Shown piece by piece: positions 8,409 to 16,491 of a stretch of DNA of 64,000 bases; within the stretch, counting starts at the first letter, position 1, and every line of letters starts with the position of its first letter. A program made the position numbers and the translations under genes. Source of the stretch: Verrucomicrobiaceae bacterium (GTDB taxonomy: Bacteria > Verrucomicrobiota > Verrucomicrobiia > Verrucomicrobiales > Verrucomicrobiaceae). The stretch covers positions 930,001 to 994,000 of the forward strand of contig JADJPM010000001.1 of NCBI GenBank assembly GCA_016713245.1, given 5' to 3'. The notes beneath the pieces are model-generated. The model did not search any database. It saw only the letters and a program-made list of their open reading frames with translations, and was not told the DNA's origin.

Positions 8409-8963
8409 ATGACCGAAGGACAGCGATTGCTACGACAGATGAAAATTCGGGACTGCCTACGGCTATCTGGAGGCTTTCTTTTGAGCATGCTGCTGCTGCT
8501 TTTGCTCAGCGAATTGGGTGTTTGGCACCACACTACCGGGAATCTCATCGTTCACTCGCTCATTGGTGCAGGTGTCGTTTTTCTTGCCTGCGCAGCTTGG
8601 GACACTCTTCGCCTTCGTTTGCCACACGATACTTTAGAGTGTGATCCGATACCGCTTTCAGCATTCCTGCGACTGAGTGGCTCACAAATCGCGCCTAACG
8701 TTGGAACGCACGAGATGATCGTCCCATGGTTGAAAGCGTTGGTTAGGAAACATGGTCCAGAGAGCGTCTGGGTGGTCCCGCACGCGGATACATCTTCTAG
8801 CGACTGCTTGATATTGTTCGTGCCGAGGCTGGAGCCCGAGGAGCATGCGATGTTAAAGTCCTTTGGAGCATCCAGTGTCCAACAAAGCCTGGAAGCCAAG
8901 CATTGGTCTGGACACAAGCCTGTTCGTTCCGGTTACTCTGTCTATGAGGTGCTATGGGATTGA
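8409..8963 (+). CDS. Hypothetical membrane protein, 184 aa
   Basis: Two hydrophobic segments lie near the N-terminus (about residues 20-36, Leu-rich, and 45-65), followed by a soluble C-terminal domain of about 115 aa with no motif I recognise. The ATG at 8409 follows avtA by 17 nt on the same strand, so co-transcription is possible. GC3 bias is weaker than in avtA, which suggests an orphan gene. A much longer open frame on this strand, starting at 7602, is only the shadow of avtA joined to this gene. Confidence 0.55.
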   Translation: MTEGQRLLRQMKIRDCLRLSGGFLLSMLLLLLLSELGVWHHTTGNLIVHSLIGAGVVFLACAAWDTLRLRLPHDTLECDPIPLSAFLRLSGSQIAPNVGTHEMIVPWLKALVRKHGPESVWVVPHADTSSSDCLILFVPRLEPEEHAMLKSFGASSVQQSLEAKHWSGHKPVRSGYSVYEVLWD

Positions 8964-8983
8964 GCAGCGTGTCGTAATTTCCC

Positions 8984-9733
8984 ATGCGCCTCCACATTCT
9001 CAGCGACCTCCATCAAGAATTCGGCGAGGTGCCGGTTCCGCGGGTGGACTGTGACTGCGTGGTGCTAGCGGGCGATGTTTCGACCAAGACCAACGGCTTG
9101 AAGTGGATCCTGCGCACCTTCACCGACGTGCCGGTCATCTATCTCTGCGGCAATCACGAATACTACGGCGAGAATTACCCCTCGCTGCTCGAAAAGCTCC
9201 GCGACATGGCCCGCGGCACGAATGTCCATGTGCTCGAGAACGAATCTGTCACCATCGGCGGCGTCCGCTTCTTTGGAGCGACCCTTTGGACTGACATGGC
9301 GCTCATGGGCGACTGGCAGATCGGTTGCCTCGCCGCCGGAGCCGTCATGAACGACTACAAGCGCATACGAAACTCGGCTCGCGGCTACAAAAAGCTTTCG
9401 GCCAAAGACACGCGGCAGGCTCATATCGCGTCTGTATCAGCCATCCGTGCTATCTTGGAAGCCGGTGACTCTTCCTCCAGCATCATCGTCACTCACCACG
9501 CTCCATCCATGCTCTCTCTTCCGGAGCGCCGCCGCTCCGAGGAGATCAGTTGCGCCTATGCCTCGAATTTGGAGCCGCTCATCCTGCAATACCAGCCCCG
9601 CCTCTGGATTCACGGCCACATTCATCACTCCAACGACTACTGCATCGGCCAGACCCGAGTGCTCGCCAACCCGCGAGCCTATCCAGATAAACCCAATCCA
9701 GATTTTGTGAGCGACTTGATCGTGGACGTGTGA
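8984..9733 (+). CDS. Calcineurin-like metallophosphoesterase
   Basis: The 249-aa cytosolic protein has the full metallophosphoesterase signature: SDLHQE (D-x-H) at residues 7-12, AGD, GNHEYY, THHAP and GHIHHSND. These residues bind two metal ions for phosphomonoester or diester cleavage. There is no signal peptide, so it acts inside the cell. The substrate is unknown; relatives include small-molecule phosphoesterases and nucleotide phosphatases. It follows the 184-aa membrane protein gene by 20 nt and converges with the zinc-ribbon gene. Confidence 0.85.
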   Translation: MRLHILSDLHQEFGEVPVPRVDCDCVVLAGDVSTKTNGLKWILRTFTDVPVIYLCGNHEYYGENYPSLLEKLRDMARGTNVHVLENESVTIGGVRFFGATLWTDMALMGDWQIGCLAAGAVMNDYKRIRNSARGYKKLSAKDTRQAHIASVSAIRAILEAGDSSSSIIVTHHAPSMLSLPERRRSEEISCAYASNLEPLILQYQPRLWIHGHIHHSNDYCIGQTRVLANPRAYPDKPNPDFVSDLIVDV

Positions 9734-9751
9734 GTAATACGCGATGCCACC

Positions 9752-10066
9752 TCACCTTCCGCGCAGCAGCGGCATCAGGTAGCCGAGCAGGATGGCGGCT
9801 ACGAGAGCGATGCCCACCCAGAACCACAGGCTCTGCTGATTGCCGCTCACCGTGCCCTTCGGCTTCGCGGAGCCAAATTCGCGAGCGACGAAGTCATCGT
9901 AATCAAACTCGTCGTCCGGCAGATCGAGGCCATCGTAGGTGGGAGACGAGTCCGCATTCTTCCAGCCGGACTTCTCGCAGGCACCGCATTCCTCGCAGGC
10001 CGCCTGGCCTTTGGAGACCCATTCGCCGCAGACGGGGCATTGACCAGGAGGTTTGAAACGTGCCAT
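9752..10066 (-). CDS. Zinc-ribbon, tail-anchored membrane protein
   Basis: The 104-aa protein starts MARFKPPGQCPVCGEW and has two CxxC pairs (CPVC and CEEC, with another Cys in GACEKSG) that form a zinc ribbon within the first 35 residues. An acidic linker (LPDDEFDYDDF) follows, and one C-terminal membrane helix (WFWVGIALVAAILLGYLMPL) ends in RGR. It would sit in the inner membrane with the zinc ribbon in the cytosol. The role is unknown. Its ATG at 10066 shares a CATG with a possible start of the divergent M23 peptidase gene. Confidence 0.7.
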   Translation of the reverse strand: MARFKPPGQCPVCGEWVSKGQAACEECGACEKSGWKNADSSPTYDGLDLPDDEFDYDDFVAREFGSAKPKGTVSGNQQSLWFWVGIALVAAILLGYLMPLLRGR

Positions 10067-10076
10067 GCTGGGCAGC

Positions 10077-10757
10077 ATGGCCTTCGTTCGTGCTCTTGCC
10101 ATCATTTTCAGCCTCCTTCTCGTCGCCGCTGCGGCGGGATTCTGGTGGTGGCGTGCTCAAAGCGCCTCGCCTCAGGCTGCCGTGCCGTTTGATCCGGCCT
10201 TCCACCGCCTCACGCCCGAGGAAATCGTCACGCTGCCTCTCGCCACCCGCTTTGACATGCCGCTCGGCTCCCAGCACGGCGCCCTCACCTACAATGCGCG
10301 GCCCTTCCGCATCGCTCGACACCTCGGCGATGACCTCAACGGCATCGGCGGCCAGAATTCCGACCTCGGTGATCCCGTTTTCGCCGCCGGTGCAGGCCGC
10401 GTCGTTTACACCGGCATGCCCGGCTCCGGCTGGGGAAAGATGATCATCCTCGCCCACCGCCTCCCGCTCGGTGATGAGGCCGGACCCGTCGTGCAGACGA
10501 TGTATGCGCACCTCGACCAAATCCTCGTCAAACACGGTCAGATGATCCAGCGCGGCGAAAAGATCGCCACCGTTGGCACGGCGGAGGGAGCCTACCTGGC
10601 CCACCTCCACTTTGAAGTGCGTCAAGGCCCCTACATCAACCCCGCCGAAGGCTACGCCGATACCCCCCTCAACCGCCTCTCCCCCGAAACCTTCCTCTCC
10701 GCCCGCCGAGGTGCCGGTGCTGCGGATCTGGGACCGGCTCCGCGCTTCAAGGAGTAG
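10077..10757 (+). CDS. M23-family peptidase (LytM domain), membrane-anchored
   Basis: An N-terminal membrane anchor or signal (AFVRALAIIFSLLLVAAAAG) is followed by a LytM/M23 domain. Zinc ligands appear in RHLGDDLNG (H and D) and in AHLHFEVR (HxH), with the intervening VFAAGAGRVVYTG strand and MYAHL segment typical of the fold. The family cuts peptide cross-links in peptidoglycan in the periplasm. The C-terminal 30 aa are Ala/Gly-rich. Alternative starts are ATG 10065 and TTG 10053; ATG 10077 places the signal helix at the N-terminus. A GGTGCC hairpin lies downstream. Confidence 0.85.
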   Translation: MAFVRALAIIFSLLLVAAAAGFWWWRAQSASPQAAVPFDPAFHRLTPEEIVTLPLATRFDMPLGSQHGALTYNARPFRIARHLGDDLNGIGGQNSDLGDPVFAAGAGRVVYTGMPGSGWGKMIILAHRLPLGDEAGPVVQTMYAHLDQILVKHGQMIQRGEKIATVGTAEGAYLAHLHFEVRQGPYINPAEGYADTPLNRLSPETFLSARRGAGAADLGPAPRFKE

Positions 10758-10824
10758 CCACACCAATCATTCCAGACTCGGCTTCGCCCTAGGGATCAAC
10801 GAGGATCGGAAGCAGGCGCAGGAT

Positions 10825-10841
10825 AGGCACCAGCGGTGCCT
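10825..10841 (+). terminator. Weak hairpin after the M23 peptidase gene
   Basis: AGGCACC (10825-10831) and GGTGCCT (10835-10841) make a 7-bp stem with a 3-nt loop, followed by a T-poor GTGCTTTGCTGTTT stretch. It lies 67 nt after the M23 stop and could be a weak intrinsic terminator. The rest of the 10758-10933 gap shows nothing clear. Confidence 0.35.
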
Positions 10842-10933
10842 GTGCTTTGCTGTTTCATAAAACCCGCATCTCAAAACGCTTGCCCTGACATTCCTTGTTG
10901 TCTTAGCCTTTCCAAAGACGGCCACCTACCAAC

Positions 10934-11821
10934 ATGAGCACTCCAGAAAACTCCAGTTCATGGCAGAGGAAACTCTTTCCGGAACTCTCCATCGAGCGGT
11001 TGAACATAAGCCACTTCAGGCTGGAGGGCCAACTCCAGCAGCTCGCGAGTCAGGAGAAAGCGGCTGATCCATGGCTGGTTGAAACGAGAAGACTGCATGA
11101 CGAGGCGCATAAGTACATCGAATTAGACAACAGCGAGGCGGCGTGGTGCCTCCACAAAGCGGCGCTTTGTGAGTTCATGGCGTCCTGGGATAGCGATCAG
11201 CGCCAGCGCCACGCCAAACAGTTGGCCATTGAGGCTTGCGCAGAGGACAAGATCAAAGGATGGCGGCGCAATGCGCTCCAGGCGATGCTTAACTGCGACA
11301 AATCGAAACCTGATGAACCAGGCAACGGCATCACGCTTGGACAGCTTCAGTCTGCGCAAAGACTCGTGGATGAGCAGCAGAACAACGAACATCACAAGCT
11401 CACGATCCTCAGACTGCGCCTTTGGTGGCTAGCGATGTCCACGATCATCATCCTGACGCTTTGGTCGCTCCTTGCGCCGTTCCCTGCGATCACGGCATCA
11501 TCACCGCTTCTCAAAGAATGTCATTCCGCATGCTCGTGGCTGCTGGTGATAGGAGCTTCGCTACTCGGAGCAGTGATTAGCGGATTCACGTCCACTTTGT
11601 CCGCCGGCATCAAGCAAAGAATACCTGTGGAGCGTGCTCAAACCGCGATCGTCCTCGGGCGTTTTGCGCTTTCTGCCGCGTCTGGAGTCGCCTCGGTGCT
11701 GTTGCTGCACTCCGGGCTCCTGAACCTCGGTGCCGTCAATGACTACGGCATGCTCGGCGTGGCAGTGGCGGCAGGATTCTCAGAGCGGTTTTTGATGAAG
11801 GCGTTGTTGGGAAGCAATTGA
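10934..11821 (+). CDS. Hypothetical membrane protein with C-terminal AGFSERF motif
   Basis: The N-terminal 155 aa are charged and helical, probably cytosolic and partly coiled coil. After that come about four hydrophobic segments (near 165-190, 200-222, 240-262 and 268-285). The end of the protein, VAVAAGFSERFLMKALL, resembles the terminal motif of a family of predicted membrane proteins with no assigned role. GC3 is lower than in the flanking genes. It converges with recD2, 12 bp apart. I cannot assign a function; a role as a sensor or effector would be speculation. Confidence 0.6.
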   Translation: MSTPENSSSWQRKLFPELSIERLNISHFRLEGQLQQLASQEKAADPWLVETRRLHDEAHKYIELDNSEAAWCLHKAALCEFMASWDSDQRQRHAKQLAIEACAEDKIKGWRRNALQAMLNCDKSKPDEPGNGITLGQLQSAQRLVDEQQNNEHHKLTILRLRLWWLAMSTIIILTLWSLLAPFPAITASSPLLKECHSACSWLLVIGASLLGAVISGFTSTLSAGIKQRIPVERAQTAIVLGRFALSAASGVASVLLLHSGLLNLGAVNDYGMLGVAVAAGFSERFLMKALLGSN

Positions 11822-11833
11822 GCGGCCACCTGT

Positions 11834-13996
11834 TCACAGCATCTCACGCAGCCCGGTGAAGCGCTTGCGGCTTTCTTGTTTGCTGACGGCGAGGGAGAGG
11901 GCGCGTTCATCGCCGACGAGGATGCAGAGCTTCTTGGCACGCGTGATGGCGGTGTAGATGAGGCTACGTTCGAGGAGGACGTAGTGCTGCGTGCTCACGG
12001 GGATGATGACGCAGGGGAACTCGCTGCCCTGGCTCTTGTGAATGGTGAGGGCGTAGGCGGGCTGAAGCTCGTCGAGCTCGCCGGGTTCGTATTCGACGAG
12101 GCGCTGGGCGTCGAAGCGGACGTGGAGCTTCACGGGATCGGCGTCGATGGCGGTGATGTGACCGATGTCGCCGTTGAAAACCTCTTTGTCGTAGTTGTTG
12201 TGCGTCTGGATGACCTTGTCGCCGACGCGGAAGGTCGTTTGAAAGCGCTCGATCTCGAATTTGACCTCGTTGGGCGGATTGAGGGCGAGTTGCAGCGAAT
12301 GATTGAGCGACGCGGTGCCGAGCAGATTGCGGTTCATCGGCGTGAGCACCTGGATATCGGTGATGGGATCAAAGCCGTATTTGGCTGGCAGGCGGGTGTG
12401 GGCGAGCTGGACGATCAAATCGCGGATCTCTTCGGGCTCGCTGGCTTCGAGGAAGAAGAAGTCGCTGCGGCTGGCGGGCTTCAAATCGGGCACCTGGCCG
12501 CGATTGATGGCGTGGGCGCTGGTGATGATGCGGCTGCTGGCGGCCTGGCGGAAGATTTCCGTGAGCTTCACGCAGGGCACCGTGCCGCTGGCGATCAAAT
12601 CGTGCAGCACCATGCCGGGTCCGACGGAGGGGAGCTGATCCGCATCGCCGACGATGAGCAGGTGCGCACCCGGCGGCAACGCGGAAAGAAACTGCGCCAT
12701 GAGCGGCGCATCGATCATGGAGGCCTCATCGACGACGAAGAGATCCCCGACGAGCGGCTTGCCGCGATGTCGCCCCCAACCGCCATCGCCTTGGTATTCG
12801 AGGAGGCGATGCAGCGTCTTCGCCTCGAGGCCGGTGCTTTCGCTCAAACGCTTCGCGGCGCGGCCGGTGGGTGCGGCGAGGACGAGTTTGACCTGCTTGC
12901 TTTGCAGAATGAGCAGGATGCTGCGCAGGATGGTGGTCTTTCCGACACCAGGCCCGCCGGTGATGATGAGCAGGCGCTGTCGCAAGGCCTCACGCACGGC
13001 CCGCTGCTGGCTTTCGGCCAGTTCCTTGCCGGTTTTTTTCATCACCCAGGCCAGCGCGGCATCTTCGTCGATGGGTGGATAGGCGGCGGGTGAGGCGGCG
13101 AGGGCTTTTACGCTCGCGGCGATGCTTTGCTCGGCGGCGCGGAGGTGCGGAAGATACAAAAACTCGCCATGACGCTCGATCTGGCTGCTTTCGATGAGGG
13201 GCTCGATTTGGGAGCGGAGGAGGTCGTCAGAGCATCCGAGGAGCTCGAGGGCCTTTTCGATGGTTTTGGCTTCGGGAAGGCAGCAGTGGCCGTTTTGGGC
13301 GGCGGTCTCCAACACATGCAAAAGACCGGCCTTGAGGCGCTCCGGAGCCTCGTTGGCCACGCCAAGGTGGTAGGCGATGTCGTCGGCGGTTTTGAAGCCG
13401 ATGCCGCGGATGTCCTGCGCCATCCGGTAGGGGTTCTCTTGGAGCACCGCCTGGGCTTCATCGCCGTAGGTCTTGTAGATGCGCAGGGCGCGGGAGGAGC
13501 TGATGCCATGCTGGTGGAGGAAGAGCATGATGCTGTGCAGGGCCTTCTGTTTCATCCACGACTCGCGAATCTCCAGCCGACGCTTTTTGCCGACGCCCTC
13601 GACGTCTTCGAGCTTCTTCGATTCGTTCTCGATGATGTCGAAGACCTTGGGGCCGAATTTTTCGACGATGCGCTTCGCATGCGCCGGGCCGATGCCCTTG
13701 ATCAAACCACTGCCGAGGTATCTCTCGATGCCACCGAGCGAATCCGGTCGCTTCAGCTTCAAGTCATCGGCCTTGAACTGCGGCCCGAAATCCCGATTCG
13801 GCTCCCACACGCCGCGAGCCTCGAATTCCTCGCCTGCGACGACACGTGGAGCTTTACCGAGTAGGCTCGCGGAGCTCGTTTTGCCATCCGGGATGATTTT
13901 GAGGATGCAGAAGCCGTTCTCCTCGTTGTGAAACACCACACGCTCGACCAGTCCGCGGAGGACTTCGGCTTTGGGGGTGGCTCGTGGAGGAGGCAT
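11834..13996 (-). CDS. recD2: RecD2 SF1B DNA helicase
   Basis: The 720-aa protein has the RecD2 layout: an N-terminal OB-like domain (GLVERVVFHNEENGFCILKI), tandem helix-hairpin-helix elements (SGLIKGIGPAHAKRI, VEGVGKKR, IRGIGFKTADDIAYHLG), then the motor with Walker A TGGPGVGKTT (about residue 345), Walker B VDEASMID (about 423), motif III VGDADQLPSVGPG and the C-terminal ALTIHKSQGSEFP and YTAITRAK blocks. RecD2 is a 5'-3' helicase of bacteria that work without RecBCD and acts in recombination, repair and fork maintenance. It is full length. The start at 13996 (MPPPRATPK) is followed at once by the family's N-terminal motif. Confidence 0.95.
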   Translation of the reverse strand: MPPPRATPKAEVLRGLVERVVFHNEENGFCILKIIPDGKTSSASLLGKAPRVVAGEEFEARGVWEPNRDFGPQFKADDLKLKRPDSLGGIERYLGSGLIKGIGPAHAKRIVEKFGPKVFDIIENESKKLEDVEGVGKKRRLEIRESWMKQKALHSIMLFLHQHGISSSRALRIYKTYGDEAQAVLQENPYRMAQDIRGIGFKTADDIAYHLGVANEAPERLKAGLLHVLETAAQNGHCCLPEAKTIEKALELLGCSDDLLRSQIEPLIESSQIERHGEFLYLPHLRAAEQSIAASVKALAASPAAYPPIDEDAALAWVMKKTGKELAESQQRAVREALRQRLLIITGGPGVGKTTILRSILLILQSKQVKLVLAAPTGRAAKRLSESTGLEAKTLHRLLEYQGDGGWGRHRGKPLVGDLFVVDEASMIDAPLMAQFLSALPPGAHLLIVGDADQLPSVGPGMVLHDLIASGTVPCVKLTEIFRQAASSRIITSAHAINRGQVPDLKPASRSDFFFLEASEPEEIRDLIVQLAHTRLPAKYGFDPITDIQVLTPMNRNLLGTASLNHSLQLALNPPNEVKFEIERFQTTFRVGDKVIQTHNNYDKEVFNGDIGHITAIDADPVKLHVRFDAQRLVEYEPGELDELQPAYALTIHKSQGSEFPCVIIPVSTQHYVLLERSLIYTAITRAKKLCILVGDERALSLAVSKQESRKRFTGLREML

Positions 13997-14063
13997 GCGG
14001 CGGGAGAAACAGAGTGAATCCAGAACAAGACTAGGTTCGCAAGGACGTTTAGTACCTCAACTT

Positions 14064-14693
14064 ATGAAACGACCTTGGAAAGATATCTCCGTGCCGCTGC
14101 GCGATGGCATGGCGCACTGGCCGGGCGATCCGGAGTGCCGCATCACGCGGGTGAACAAGATGGAGGAAGGGGCGGTGTGCAATCTCACGCACCTTTCCAT
14201 GAGTGCCCACACCGGCACGCACATGGATGCGCCTCGGCATTTCGTGGCGGATGGCCTCACGATGGAGCAGATGCCGCTGGAGCCGGTGATCGGCCGGTGC
14301 CGGGTGATTGAGTTTGAGGTGGAGAGCCAGATCACGGCGGATGATTTGAAGGATCTGCGCCTGCTGCCGGGTCAGCGGCTGCTTTTCAAGACGCGGAATT
14401 CGACGCGAAGCTGGGCGATGAGCGAGTTCGACAAGGACTTCATCTCCATCCGGGCGGATGCGGCGCAGCTCCTCGTCGATCTGAAGATCGTGACCGTGGG
14501 CGTGGACTACCTGAGCATCGGTGGCTACGGCAAGGACGTGGTCGAGACGCATCAAATCATGCTCGGCGCTGGCATCTGGGTGATCGAGGGATTGAATCTC
14601 GCGGCGATCAAACCGGGCTACTACGACCTCATCTGCCTGCCTTTGAAAATTGAGGGCGCGGATGGCGCTCCCTGCCGGGCGGTGCTGCGCTAG
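14064..14693 (+). CDS. Cyclase-family metal hydrolase (kynurenine formamidase-like)
   Basis: The 209-aa protein belongs to the cyclase/arylformamidase family. The metal-binding HxGTHxDxPxH-type motif is visible as AHTGTHMDAPRHF (about residues 50-62), together with the N-terminal DISVPLRDGMAHWPGDP and the later SIGGYGKDVVETHQIML and EGLNLAAIKPGYYDLICLPL blocks. Members hydrolyse N-formylkynurenine or cyclic amides; no kyn genes are nearby, so the substrate is open. The start at ATG 14064 fits the family N-terminus. The last 4 bp overlap the convergent rhomboid-like gene. Confidence 0.8.
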   Translation: MKRPWKDISVPLRDGMAHWPGDPECRITRVNKMEEGAVCNLTHLSMSAHTGTHMDAPRHFVADGLTMEQMPLEPVIGRCRVIEFEVESQITADDLKDLRLLPGQRLLFKTRNSTRSWAMSEFDKDFISIRADAAQLLVDLKIVTVGVDYLSIGGYGKDVVETHQIMLGAGIWVIEGLNLAAIKPGYYDLICLPLKIEGADGAPCRAVLR

Positions 14694-15496
14694 CGGAGTT
14701 TTCGCATCTCGCGACTGGCCTTGTCGAGGATGCGGCGCTCCTCGGTGGTGAGGCTGTGCATGCCTTGATGGCTGATCTTGTCGAGGATGTCATCGACGGT
14801 GGGAGCGGCCGGTTTCGATGGCGGGGCGGCTTTGGCGGGCTTGGGAGAGGTTTGAGGCATCGACGGGAGCTTCAGCTCGCCCTTTTCGAAACGGATGAAG
14901 GCATACGCCGTGCCGACCGTGGAGGCCAGGAGGATGAGCGAACTCACATCGCGGACAAAGAGGGACTGCAGCACATTCACGCCGACGAGGATGGCGGCGA
15001 GCACCCAAGCATCGAGCGTGACGATGAGGATGCTCACCTTGGCAGTGGGATACAGCGTGGCAAAGGCGATGAAGATCGCGAATTCGATGGCCATGATGCC
15101 TGCGCAAGCAAAGCCGCCGAGGCCCAGCACGCCGAAAAGAGAAATGACCACCGGAGGGACCAACCAAAGGAGGACCAGCAGCTTCACAAAAGCACGGCGG
15201 CCGATGTGGCGCTCCACCGCCTCGCCAAAACTCCACAGCAGGTAACAACCAATGAGGGTCCAGAGGCTGGGTGGATTGAAAAACGGGTAGGTGAAGGGTG
15301 TCCAGAGGTGGTACTGCCGGAAAAAGCTCTCGTAACTGAAGATGAACTGCGTCGAGATCTGCGGTCCGAGCAGGGCGGTGAGGATCATGCTGGCCAGCGC
15401 CGCGAGGGCGAGGATGGCGGCGAGGTAAACAGGATGCTGGCGCCACCAGGTGAATGGCAGATGGTCTTGGGAGGGTGGAAGCAAACGGTCAAACAT
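14690..15496 (-). CDS. Rhomboid-fold membrane protein, probably a pseudoprotease
   Basis: The 268-aa protein has about six membrane helices in the rhomboid pattern: YHLWTPFTYPFFNP, then SFGEAVERHIGRRAFVKLL, then a GxxC-A-G helix. The catalytic GxSG is replaced by ACAG, and the helix that should hold the catalytic His (usually HxxG) reads SLILLASTVGTAYAF with no His. It is therefore likely to bind or scaffold membrane proteins rather than cut them. The cytosolic tail has a Pro/Ala/Lys linker and the conserved DDILDKISHQGMHSLTTEE segment seen in rhomboid-like proteins of related phyla. It converges with the cyclase-family gene and lies 12 bp from xerC on the same strand. Confidence 0.75.
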   Translation of the reverse strand: MFDRLLPPSQDHLPFTWWRQHPVYLAAILALAALASMILTALLGPQISTQFIFSYESFFRQYHLWTPFTYPFFNPPSLWTLIGCYLLWSFGEAVERHIGRRAFVKLLVLLWLVPPVVISLFGVLGLGGFACAGIMAIEFAIFIAFATLYPTAKVSILIVTLDAWVLAAILVGVNVLQSLFVRDVSSLILLASTVGTAYAFIRFEKGELKLPSMPQTSPKPAKAAPPSKPAAPTVDDILDKISHQGMHSLTTEERRILDKASREMRKLR

Positions 15497-15508
15497 AGGT
15501 CAAAAGGT

Positions 15509-16429
15509 TCACGCCCGCGGATGTGCGAGGTCATAGACCTCCTTCATACGTTGCGTGGAGACGTGGGTGTAGATCTGGGTGGTGGAGAGGCTGGCGTGGC
15601 CGAGGAGGCTTTGCACGCTGCGGAGATCGGCGCCGTTGTTTAAAAGATGGGTGGCGAAGCTGTGGCGGAATTTATGCGGTGTCATGTGGACGGCGAGCCC
15701 GGAGAGTCGCCAGTATTTACCCACCACATCCGCCACGGCCACCCGGGTCATGCGACGACGCACCTTGCTGAGAAAGAGAGGGCCGCTCTGCACGCCCGCC
15801 TGATGCCGATAACGCTGGATGGCCTCGAGTGCGGGCCGGCCGAGCGGGCAGAGCCGCTCTTTGCGACCTTTGCCAAAAACGCGGGCGACTTCGCCGATGA
15901 CATCGATGTCCTCCACATTCAGCCCGACGAGTTCGCTCAAGCGCATGCCGGTGGAGTAAAACAGCTCAAGGATGGCGGCGTCACGCTGCGGCCCCCAAAC
16001 CGGCGCTTGCTTGTCCTTGGGCGTTTTGAGCGGCAGGGAGAGGAGATCGTCGATTTGGGTCACCGTGAAGACGACGGGCAGCTTTTTCTCCATTTTGGGG
16101 AGCAGCACATCCATGAGCGGATTGTGCTTCCAGCCACGGCGGCGGGTGAGCCATTTGAAAAAGCTGCGCAGTGCGGCGAATTGCAGCCGGATGGTGGTGC
16201 GGGCACGCTCCTGCTTCATCAGATCGAAGAGGAAGGCACGGAAGTCATCGGAGGTGAGCTGATCCCAGCCTTTGAACGGCCTGCGCCACTGCCGAAGCTG
16301 CCGCAGAGCGGTCTCGTAAAGCTCCAGCGTGCGGGGAGAGCTGCGGCGCTCCGCATCGAGAAACTGCAAAAAACCTTCCGCGAGGTCATCCGGCGGTTCA
16401 GGGGGCAATGGAGCAGCTTCTTCAGGCAT
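15509..16429 (-). CDS. xerC: Tyrosine recombinase XerC/XerD-like
   Basis: This 306-aa tyrosine recombinase has an N-terminal SAM-like core-binding domain (about residues 16-105) and the catalytic domain with all active-site residues: Arg163 (GMRLSEL), Lys in FGKGRKER (188-190), His252 and Arg255 (HKFRHSFATHLL), His278 (LLGHASL) and Tyr287 (TTQIYTHV). The length is typical of XerC/XerD, which resolve chromosome dimers at dif. Whether it is XerC or XerD cannot be told. The start at 16429 (MPEEAAPL) is chosen because the upstream extension is Arg/Gly-rich and overlaps the divergent lptF/G-like gene region. No mobile-element genes flank it. Confidence 0.88.
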   Translation of the reverse strand: MPEEAAPLPPEPPDDLAEGFLQFLDAERRSSPRTLELYETALRQLRQWRRPFKGWDQLTSDDFRAFLFDLMKQERARTTIRLQFAALRSFFKWLTRRRGWKHNPLMDVLLPKMEKKLPVVFTVTQIDDLLSLPLKTPKDKQAPVWGPQRDAAILELFYSTGMRLSELVGLNVEDIDVIGEVARVFGKGRKERLCPLGRPALEAIQRYRHQAGVQSGPLFLSKVRRRMTRVAVADVVGKYWRLSGLAVHMTPHKFRHSFATHLLNNGADLRSVQSLLGHASLSTTQIYTHVSTQRMKEVYDLAHPRA

Positions 16430-16491
16430 GGCGGTAAGTGAGGCGAAATTTCGAGTTCCTCCACGACGAATCCTGTCTAAAGCGTGCGTGC

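Noticed and set aside
11876..13093. 405-codon open frame opposite recD2, and similar long antisense frames opposite rseP, the GT4 gene, the sulfatases, glgC and uvrA
   Set aside because: All are low-complexity, frame-shadow translations of clearly recognised genes on the other strand.
15509..16429. Tyrosine recombinase gene as the integrase of an integrative element
   Set aside because: The size and motifs fit housekeeping XerC/XerD, neighbours are housekeeping genes, and no attachment-site repeats or phage genes were seen.
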